Of a DNA stretch of 10,680 nt, positions 1 to 5,199 are shown piece by piece. The stretch is from an uncultured Prevotella sp. Its GTDB lineage: Bacteria; Bacteroidota; Bacteroidia; Bacteroidales; Bacteroidaceae. The notes under the pieces are model-generated. The model ran no database searches. It saw nothing but the letters and a program-made list of their open reading frames with translations, and had not been told where the DNA came from. Positions within the stretch are counted from its first letter, which is position 1. Each line of letters begins with the position of its first letter. Where the stretch lies: NCBI GenBank assembly GCA_902477645.1, contig CABSIA010000105.1, forward strand, positions 1-10,680. Direction: 5' to 3'. The translations under genes and the position numbers were made by a program.

Positions 1-122
1 GATTTGTCCATCCCGTTACGGGGCGGCAGATTGACTTCAGTTCCGATTGGGCCGACGACTTCGGGGCGCTTATCCTGAAATGGCGGGCATTCATAGCCGG
101 CAGCAGCCAAAACATAGAATAA
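1..122 (+). CDS. RluA/RluD-family pseudouridine synthase, C-terminal fragment
   Basis: This is the last 39 codons of a gene that enters from the left edge; the reading frame starts at base 3 and stops with TAA at 120-122. The fragment begins FVHPVTGRQIDFSS and continues to FGALILKWR. The phrase F-x-HPxTG followed by an acidic and aromatic stretch is the usual C-terminal end of RluA/RluD-type 23S rRNA pseudouridine synthases, where the last beta strand completes the catalytic domain. The catalytic Asp motif lies outside the window. In Bacteroidales an rluD-like gene commonly sits directly before ddl, which fits the gene starting 26 bases later. The family call is fairly firm from this short tail and its neighbour; the target uridine cannot be told. 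Confidence 0.72.
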   Translation, partial: FVHPVTGRQIDFSSDWADDFGALILKWRAFIAGSSQNIE

Positions 123-148
123 AGAACACAAAACATAATATAGCAGAA

Positions 149-1144
149 ATGAAAAACCAAAAGAGAACCATAGCCATCGTTTGCGGTGGCGACTCGTCAG
201 AACACGATGTTTCGTTGAGGTCGGCACAAGGACTCTATTCCTTCTTCGACCATGAGCGTTATAATATCTATATCGTCGATGTAAAGGGTACCGGCTGGCA
301 CGTAAACCTTGACAACGGCGAGACTGTGGAAATCGACAAAAACGACTTCTCTTTCATCCTTGACGGCAAGACCGTCTATTTCGACTACGCATATATCACC
401 ATACACGGACAGCCTGGCGAGAACGGCATCATGCAGGGATATTTCGACCTTATACACATGCCATACAGCACCAGCGGCGTGCTGGTTGAGGCCCTTACTT
501 TCGACAAGTATGTGCTCAACAGATACCTCCGCACCTACGGCGTTAATGTTGCCGACAGCATATTGCTCCGCCGTGGCGACAGTTACGATGAGCAGGCTAT
601 TGCCGAGCGCATTGGTATGCCTTGCTTTGTAAAACCCGCTGCCGACGGCTCAAGTTTCGGAGTGTCGAAAGTCAAGAATGCCGACCAGCTTGCCCCTGCC
701 TTGCGTGTGGCTTTCATGGAGAGCGACGAGGTTATGATTGAGAGTCTTCTTGAGGGAACTGAGATATCTCAGGGCGTTTACAAGACAGCTGATAAATCTG
801 TCGTGCTGCCTGCGACAGAGGTGGTTACAAGCAACGAGTTCTTCGACTACGATGCCAAGTATAACGGACAGGTACAGGAGATTACTCCGGCGCGCCTTAG
901 CGGGGAGACCGCCAGGAAGGTTGCCGAGGAGACCTCACGCATCTACGACATCCTGCATGCAAACGGAATAATCCGAATCGACTATATAATTTCGAAAGAC
1001 AGCGAGGGCAACGACAAGATAAACATGCTTGAGATAAACACCACTCCGGGTATGACCGCAACAAGTTTCATACCACAGCAGGTGCGCGCCGCAGGGCTTG
1101 ACATCAAGGAGGTGCTGAGCGATATCGTCGAGAACCAGTTCTAA
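149..1144 (+). CDS. ddl: D-alanine--D-alanine ligase
   Basis: Cytoplasmic ATP-grasp enzyme that joins two D-alanines for the peptidoglycan pentapeptide. The product is 331 residues, normal for Ddl. I chose ATG 149 because family homology begins at KRTIAIVCGGDSSEHDVS; an in-frame ATG at 47 would add 34 unrelated residues overlapping the previous gene. Visible motifs: GGDSSEHDVS (13-22, with Glu18 at the first D-Ala site), HGQPGENGIMQG (86-97), FVKPAADGSSFGV (160-172, ATP-binding Lys162), DYDAKY (233-238), RIDYI (276-280) and EINTTPGMT (295-303, metal and omega-loop region). The Tyr ending DYDAKY is typical of D-Ala-D-Ala rather than D-Ala-D-lactate ligases, so no vancomycin-type change is indicated. 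It is followed after 45 bases by the acyltransferase, probably in one operon with the pseudouridine synthase upstream. Confidence 0.96.
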   Translation: MKNQKRTIAIVCGGDSSEHDVSLRSAQGLYSFFDHERYNIYIVDVKGTGWHVNLDNGETVEIDKNDFSFILDGKTVYFDYAYITIHGQPGENGIMQGYFDLIHMPYSTSGVLVEALTFDKYVLNRYLRTYGVNVADSILLRRGDSYDEQAIAERIGMPCFVKPAADGSSFGVSKVKNADQLAPALRVAFMESDEVMIESLLEGTEISQGVYKTADKSVVLPATEVVTSNEFFDYDAKYNGQVQEITPARLSGETARKVAEETSRIYDILHANGIIRIDYIISKDSEGNDKINMLEINTTPGMTATSFIPQQVRAAGLDIKEVLSDIVENQF

Positions 1145-1189
1145 AAAGATTGAGACCAAATTCTATATAAATCTAAAAACTTACAGCCT

Positions 1190-2335
1190 ATGATACCTGA
1201 GAAGTTTGCCGACATAAGGCCATTTGAGCCTGAAGAGTTGCCGGAAGTGTTCGACAGGCTCCTTGCCAACAGCCAGTTCCGCGCGGTGCTCGCATACCTG
1301 TACTCCGGAGTTCCCGTTGATGCTATAGCCGCAAAGATGAGGCAGTGCCCGGACAGCCTTACGTTCCAAAAAGCTTTCTGCTACGGCTTCCTTCACGATT
1401 TGCTTAAAAAGGCAAGCCTCGGATGCGATGCCGATTTCAGTGTCGTAGACCTTGCCGCCCGGCACACTTTCATCAGCAACCACCGCGACATAGTGCTCGA
1501 CTCTGCATTGCTCGATGTCATGCTTATCGACGCAGGATGCTCAACAACGTGCGAGATTGCCATTGGCGACAACCTTTTGTCGCTGCCATGGGTGAAAGAC
1601 CTTGTAAGGGTAAACAAGAGCTTCATAGTACAGCGTAGCCTGCCGATGAGAGAAATGCTGATGGCAAGCAGAACCCTTTCGGAATACATGCACTATGCCA
1701 TTGCCGAGAAGGACGAGAACATCTGGATTGCACAGCGTGAGGGCAGGGCCAAGGACAGCAACGACCGCACACAGGAGGCTCTTCTGAAGATGATGGCTAT
1801 GGGAGGCGAGGGCCAGGCCGTTGACCGTCTCGCCGCATTGCATCTTGTACCGCTCGCCATCTCATACGAGTTTGACCCTTGTGATTTCCTGAAAGCACGT
1901 GAGCTGCAGTGTAAGAGAGACGTGCCGGGATGGAAGAAGACAGCGCAAGACGACATTGTGTCTATGCAGACTGGCATCATGGGCTACAAGGGGCACATAC
2001 ATTATCACTGTGCGCCATGCATCGCCTCTTGGCTGAGTTACCTGGCTGACGATACGCCTAAGACAGAACTGTTCCGCATAGTTGCAGGGCATATCGACCG
2101 TGAGATACATTCCAGCTATCGCCTGTACCCGAACAATTTCGTGGCTCTCGACATGCTTCATGGCGGCAGTACGCATGCGTCAGAATACACACCTGAGGAT
2201 AAAGCCGTGTTCACGAAATATCTTGCCGGACAGCTTGCAAAGATAGACATAGAGAACAAGGACGAGCAGTTCCTGCGTGAGTGCATGCTGAAGATGTATG
2301 CAAACCCGGCCATCAACAAACTTGCCGTATTGTGA
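1190..2335 (+). CDS. Bacteroidales glycerophospholipid acyltransferase (PlsC/PlsB-like)
   Basis: A 381-residue protein of the acyltransferase family that follows ddl in Bacteroides-type genomes, usually named 1-acyl-glycerol-3-phosphate or glycerol acyltransferase. It probably transfers fatty acyl groups during membrane lipid synthesis at the inner membrane, although I see no long hydrophobic segment. Motif I appears as FISNHRDIVLDSALLD (94-109). Here His98 is followed by Asp after five residues (Asp104) rather than the textbook four (HX4D), which matches my memory of the Bacteroides members. A block around GDNLL and KSFIVQR (126-149) fits motif II, WIAQREGRAKD (179-189) takes the place of the FPEG motif III, and LHLVPLAISYE (218-227) matches motif IV. 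The N-terminal ~85 residues are helical and family-specific. The last base of the stop codon is the first base of the next start. The exact substrate is inferred only. Confidence 0.82.
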   Translation: MIPEKFADIRPFEPEELPEVFDRLLANSQFRAVLAYLYSGVPVDAIAAKMRQCPDSLTFQKAFCYGFLHDLLKKASLGCDADFSVVDLAARHTFISNHRDIVLDSALLDVMLIDAGCSTTCEIAIGDNLLSLPWVKDLVRVNKSFIVQRSLPMREMLMASRTLSEYMHYAIAEKDENIWIAQREGRAKDSNDRTQEALLKMMAMGGEGQAVDRLAALHLVPLAISYEFDPCDFLKARELQCKRDVPGWKKTAQDDIVSMQTGIMGYKGHIHYHCAPCIASWLSYLADDTPKTELFRIVAGHIDREIHSSYRLYPNNFVALDMLHGGSTHASEYTPEDKAVFTKYLAGQLAKIDIENKDEQFLRECMLKMYANPAINKLAVL

Positions 2336-3030
2336 TGCGAAACACCATAGGCTCTATATCCGCAGTATTTGCATGTCTTTTGTCGCTGATGCCCGTCTCG
2401 TGTACCAACGAGAGCTACGACACCGGCGACGGAGGGCTTAGCTATCTTTGTGCTGACTTTGTTGAGGCTCACACCACTTCCGATACCACAATCACTAAAG
2501 TTGTCACCGATGACGGTGCGACTCTTTCTCTCTCACGGGCTTTGAAGCTCAGTTGGGTCTCAGTCCCCGACACCCTATACAGGGCACTGCTCTATTATAA
2601 CAAAAAAGATAATCCGGTAGAGCCACTGGCAATGGGGCGTGTGCCCGTAATAATTCCCAGAATACAGAAAGACTCCCTTTTTACCGACCCTTTGGGGGTA
2701 GAGAGTGTCTGGATGAGTGCCAGCGGAAAATATGTCAACATATCTCTGCTTATAAAAACGGGCATACCCGACAGCGTGGACGCAAGACAATGGATTTCTG
2801 TTGTCTATAGCCCCCATACCCCCAACCGGGGTGCAGGGGGGCTGTATGGAGTACAGGACACTCTTCTTTTGCTCCATTCCCAAAACAGCGTCCCCGAATA
2901 TTATACTTCCCGTATGTATGTCAGCATTCCCACTGCGGCTCTGCCGTCGCGCGATGTTGTCAATATAAGGGTAAACACATACGGCGGAATGAGAACATAC
3001 ACTGTACGGCAGAAACTAGAAAAGGAATAA
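2335..3030 (+). CDS. NigD-like lipoprotein
   Basis: A 231-residue exported protein. ATG 2335 overlaps the previous stop (TGATG), and this start gives a proper signal peptide: MRNTIG, a hydrophobic run (SAVFACLLSLMP) and a lipobox-like MPVSC with Cys23 as the lipidated residue. An upstream in-frame ATG at 2281 lies inside the acyltransferase gene and would bury the signal. After the signal come a short linker, an OB-like N-terminal part (VTDDGATLSL near 55-64, GRVPVIIP near 100-107) and a beta-rich C-terminal part beginning VESVWMSASGKYVNIS. That last pattern resembles the NigD-like C-terminal beta-sandwich known from Bacteroides lipoproteins. No enzymatic residues are apparent and the cellular role of the family is unknown. 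A C/G-rich hairpin encodes the loop SPHTPNRGAGGLYG in this protein. The lipoprotein call is firm; the NigD assignment is moderate. Confidence 0.68.
   Translation: MRNTIGSISAVFACLLSLMPVSCTNESYDTGDGGLSYLCADFVEAHTTSDTTITKVVTDDGATLSLSRALKLSWVSVPDTLYRALLYYNKKDNPVEPLAMGRVPVIIPRIQKDSLFTDPLGVESVWMSASGKYVNISLLIKTGIPDSVDARQWISVVYSPHTPNRGAGGLYGVQDTLLLLHSQNSVPEYYTSRMYVSIPTAALPSRDVVNIRVNTYGGMRTYTVRQKLEKE
2807..2847. repeat. C/G-rich imperfect inverted repeat inside the lipoprotein gene
   Basis: AGCCCCC at 2809-2815 pairs with GGGGGCT at 2837-2843. Inside it CCCC at 2820-2823 pairs with GGGG at 2828-2831 around the four-base loop AACC; the two stems are separated by small mismatched bulges. The composition differs sharply from the A/T-richer coding sequence around it. 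The element is read through in frame as SPHTPNRGAGGLYG, rich in Pro and Gly, so it would form a surface loop. It may be a small palindromic repeat of the kind scattered through Bacteroidales genomes, captured in a gene, but no second copy is in the window. Confidence 0.5.
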
Positions 3031-3041
3031 CCGTCATCGCA

Positions 3042-3320
3042 ATGCTCAGGATAGTATTTATAATGTTGCTTGGTGTTGCCGTAGGCAGACTGTTGCGTGG
3101 CCGCAACCTGAAGTGGTTGCCGGCGGTCACAATGCTGCTTATCTGGAGCCTGCTGTTTCTGCTCGGCTACGAGGTGGGCAGCGATCCCCGTGTCGTCGGC
3201 GGTCTTGCCTCTCTTGGCATGGAGGCACTGGTGTTGTCGTTGGCAGGCATCTTAGGCAGTGCTGTTTTAGCCTGGCTGCTATGGCGTATGGCGGCAAGGC
3301 GCAGGGAGGAGCGGCCATGA
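3042..3320 (+). CDS. lysO: LysO-type lysine exporter, N-terminal half-protein
   Basis: A 92-residue integral membrane protein with three predicted membrane segments (about 1-18, 26-45 and 60-83) and a basic cytoplasmic end (RMAARRREERP). It matches the N-terminal part of LysO (YbjE, DUF340), the L-lysine exporter of E. coli, in size and pattern: an initial hydrophobic helix ending in a basic loop, then LLFLLGYEVGS (compare the LILFFMGISLA region of LysO), then a glycine-rich helix. In E. coli LysO is a single chain of about 300 residues; here this piece and the next gene add up to 294. The TGA stop at 3318-3320 overlaps the ATG of the second half (ATGA), which suggests translational coupling and joint assembly. 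It starts 11 bases after the lipoprotein stop, so it is probably in the same operon. Confidence 0.8.
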   Translation: MLRIVFIMLLGVAVGRLLRGRNLKWLPAVTMLLIWSLLFLLGYEVGSDPRVVGGLASLGMEALVLSLAGILGSAVLAWLLWRMAARRREERP

Positions 3321-3925
3321 GAGGCAGCCTTGTTATCACGGCGTTCTTTATCGCAGGCATCCTGTGCGCCCTGTCCGGTTTGTTGCCCGCAGGAACTCTC
3401 CCGCCCCGCTATAGCTATTATGCTCTGAGCCTGCTGATGTTCTCGGTTGGCGTCGGAATAGGTTGCGACAGCGGTGTTGTCAGTAAGTTCAGCACCATCG
3501 ACCCGCTGCTTTTCCTGTTGCCGCTTTTCACCATCGCAGGCACTCTGGCAGGAGTCTCCATTGCGTCGTTATTCATGCCCGGCCGCAGCCTGTCCGATTG
3601 TCTTGCCGTAGGCTCCGGCTTCGGTTATTACTCGCTCTCCAGCATCTTCATAACCGAGTACCGTGGAGCGGGGCTTGGCACCGTCGCCCTGCTTGCCAAC
3701 ATCATCCGTGAGCTCGTTACCCTGTTGTTTGCGCCGCTGCTCGCCGCGCGTTTCGGCAAACTTGCCCCCATCAGCGTGGGCGGAGCAACAACCATGGATA
3801 CCACATTGCCGATTATCTCTCGTGTCTCAGGCCAGTCGCTTGTCATCGTTTCCATATATCATGGCTTTGTCGTCGACCTCGCCGTCCCCTTCCTCGTGAC
3901 GCTCTTCTGCCAGGTTAGCATATAG
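3317..3925 (+). CDS. lysO: LysO-type lysine exporter, C-terminal half-protein
   Basis: A 202-residue membrane protein covering the conserved core of LysO, the inner-membrane L-lysine (and thialysine) exporter. I chose ATG 3317 because it overlaps the first half-gene's stop by four bases, has a purine-rich GGGAGGAG sequence 6-13 bases upstream, and opens directly with a membrane segment (SLVITAFFIAGILCALSGL). Family signatures are clear: SLLMFSVGVGIG, then GSGFGYYSLSSIFITE (compare SGFGWYSLSGILLTE in E. coli), NIIRELVTLLFAPLLA, GGATTMDTTLPI (compare GATSMDFTLPV) and YHGFVVDLAVPFLV. About five or six membrane segments are expected. The acidic residues within TE, RE and MD are the likely substrate- or proton-linked positions. 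The gene ends five bases before the terminator stem. Orthology is strong; the exported substrate is inferred from E. coli. Confidence 0.92.
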   Translation: MRGSLVITAFFIAGILCALSGLLPAGTLPPRYSYYALSLLMFSVGVGIGCDSGVVSKFSTIDPLLFLLPLFTIAGTLAGVSIASLFMPGRSLSDCLAVGSGFGYYSLSSIFITEYRGAGLGTVALLANIIRELVTLLFAPLLAARFGKLAPISVGGATTMDTTLPIISRVSGQSLVIVSIYHGFVVDLAVPFLVTLFCQVSI

Positions 3926-3929
3926 AGGC

Positions 3930-3975
3930 AGAGAAAAAGCAAAGTATGCGGACATACTTTGCTTTTTCTCTTTTT
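3930..3975 (+). terminator. Strong intrinsic terminator between convergent genes
   Basis: The left arm AGAGAAAAAGCAAAGTATG (3930-3948) is perfectly complementary to 3953-3971, giving a 19-bp stem with a four-base loop (CGGA), followed by five T (3971-3975). It starts five bases after the stop of the lysO pair and 21 bases before the argF' stop on the other strand. Because the outer stem is A-rich on one side and T-rich on the other, it can also act on argF' transcripts, so a two-way terminator is likely. Confidence 0.88.
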
Positions 3976-3995
3976 ATGCGGACATGCTGTTTTTT

Positions 3996-4967
3996 TTACA
4001 AACCCTCCAGCACTCTTTTCAGCACCACCTGTGCCGATATCTCCCTGTTTGCGGCCTCAGGGATCACGAGGCTGTGGCTGCCCTCAATCACGTCGTCGGT
4101 GACGATGAGCCCGCGGCGCACCGGCAGGCAGTGCATGAAGTAGCCGTTGTTGGTCCACGACATGTGCTCCGCGTCTATCGTCCAGCCCATATCCCCCGAC
4201 AATATCTTGCCGTAGTCTGCCGCACTGGTTACGCCTGGGCAGCTCCAGTTTTTAGCATAGACGAAGTCGGCACCCTCAAGAGCTTTGCGCTGGTCGTATT
4301 CTATCCGTGCATCGCCTGTAAACTTCTTGTCAAGCTCATATCCCTCGGGATGTGTTATCACGAAGTCCACGTCGCCGGCGCCCATCCATTCGGCAAACGA
4401 GTTGGGCACGGCCTGCGGCAGCGCGCGGCAGTGGGGAGCCCACGTCAGCGCCACCTTCGGGCGTTTTATCTGCAGCTCGGCGCATTTCTCGCTGATGGTT
4501 ATAAGGTCGGCAAAGGCCTGCAGCGGATGTACCGTGGCGGTCTCCATTGCCACAACGGGCTTGCCGCTGTATTTTACGAACTGCCCCACTATGGTCTCGG
4601 CATAATCGAACTCACGGTCTTGCAGTCCGGCAAACGAGCGCACCGCTATTATGTCGCAGTAGCCCGCCATCACGGGGATGGCCTCCAGCAGATGCTCGCT
4701 CTTGTCGCCGTCCATTATCACGCCGCGCTCAGTCTCCAGCTTCCATGCGCCGGCATTCACGTCGAGCACTATCACGTTCATGCCGAGATTCATTGCCGCT
4801 TTCTGTGTTGACAGGCGTGTGCGCAGGCTGTTGTTGAAGAATATCATGAGCAGAGTCTTGTTCTTGCCCAGATGCTGATAGCCGAAACGGTTGCCCTTCA
4901 CCTCCTGAGCCTCGGCAAGAGCCTGCCCGAGGTCGCCTATGTCCTCTACGTTGAAGAATGTTCTCAT
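3996..4967 (-). CDS. argF': N-succinyl-L-ornithine carbamoyltransferase (ArgF')
   Basis: A 323-residue cytoplasmic enzyme for the carbamoyl-phosphate step of arginine synthesis. By similarity to the Bacteroides fragilis enzyme it acts on N-succinylornithine, not free ornithine. The carbamoyl-phosphate site SLRTR is at 47-51 (within FFNNSLRTRLSTQKAA) and HCLP at 279-282. The block GAWKLETERGVIMDGDK (73-89) carries Trp75 and is characteristic of the N-acyl-ornithine subfamily. The specificity residue, Pro90 in B. fragilis and Glu92 in the Xanthomonas N-acetylornithine enzyme, is Ser90 here. Reported E92S mutants of the Xanthomonas enzyme use succinylornithine, so succinyl specificity remains the best call. 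ATG 4967 aligns with the B. fragilis start. A good promoter lies 51-81 bases upstream. The gene is separated from proBA by the pectinesterase gene, unlike in Bacteroides. Confidence 0.93.
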   Translation of the reverse strand: MRTFFNVEDIGDLGQALAEAQEVKGNRFGYQHLGKNKTLLMIFFNNSLRTRLSTQKAAMNLGMNVIVLDVNAGAWKLETERGVIMDGDKSEHLLEAIPVMAGYCDIIAVRSFAGLQDREFDYAETIVGQFVKYSGKPVVAMETATVHPLQAFADLITISEKCAELQIKRPKVALTWAPHCRALPQAVPNSFAEWMGAGDVDFVITHPEGYELDKKFTGDARIEYDQRKALEGADFVYAKNWSCPGVTSAADYGKILSGDMGWTIDAEHMSWTNNGYFMHCLPVRRGLIVTDDVIEGSHSLVIPEAANREISAQVVLKRVLEGL

Positions 4968-5017
4968 GTTTATTCAGTTTTTTTTGATTTTGTTTTTGAA
5001 TTGTTCTCGCATCGATG

Positions 5018-5048
5018 CAAAAATACAACAATTCTGTTGTCCGGCAAA
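5018..5048 (-). promoter_or_regulatory. Bacteroidales-type promoter of argF'
   Basis: On the - strand a TTTG (complement of CAAA at 5045-5048) is followed by a 19-base spacer and TATTTTTG (complement of CAAAAATA at 5018-5025). This fits the Bacteroidetes -33/-7 consensus TTTG-N19-21-TAnnTTTG exactly. Transcription would start near 5008-5012, leaving a leader of about 40 bases before the ATG at 4967. No other such match lies on this strand between the two divergent genes. Confidence 0.75.
5025..5040. promoter_or_regulatory. Palindrome in the argF' promoter spacer, candidate operator
   Basis: ACAACA-ATTC-TGTTGT is a perfect 6-bp inverted repeat with a four-base centre. It fills most of the stretch between the -33 and -7 boxes of the argF' promoter, where a bound protein would block RNA polymerase. 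Arginine genes are often repressed by ArgR, but the sequence does not look like the E. coli ARG box, so the regulator is unknown. Confidence 0.4.
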
Positions 5049-5128
5049 GTTATGTGCGGGATAATTGCCCATTTTCAGGCACTGTTGCAGATTTATACCC
5101 TTGTTATGCAAAAAAATGTCATGAGACA

Positions 5129-5161
5129 GTTGTATATTTGCAGGATTGTTGTATATTTGCA
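5129..5161 (+). promoter_or_regulatory. Tandem -7 boxes, promoter of the pectinesterase gene
   Basis: The 14-base sequence GTTGTATATTTGCA occurs twice, at 5129-5142 and 5148-5161, with a 19-base period. Each copy contains TATATTTG, a perfect TAnnTTTG -7 box (5133-5140 and 5152-5159). The second has GTTG at 5129-5132, 19 bases upstream, as a near-match to the TTTG -33 box; the first has only an A-run there. The second is therefore the likelier active promoter, with a start near 5166 and a leader of about 35 A-rich bases. Confidence 0.6.
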
Positions 5162-5199
5162 ACAGGCTATTAAAACTATTACAAAAAATCTACTAAACA

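Noticed and set aside
47..148. An N-terminal extension of Ddl from the ATG at 47
   Set aside because: The 34 extra residues overlap the previous gene's C-terminus and do not resemble Ddl; homology starts right after ATG 149.
3042..3925. The lysO pair as a single gene broken by a frameshift
   Set aside because: Both parts are conserved in sequence, the second has its own purine-rich ribosome site and ATG, and the junction falls between domains, which fits a genuine two-gene form.
3984..4811. A 275-codon + strand open frame opposite argF'
   Set aside because: It overlaps a clear ArgF' homologue in the antisense direction and has no domain-like content; it is a shadow of codon bias.
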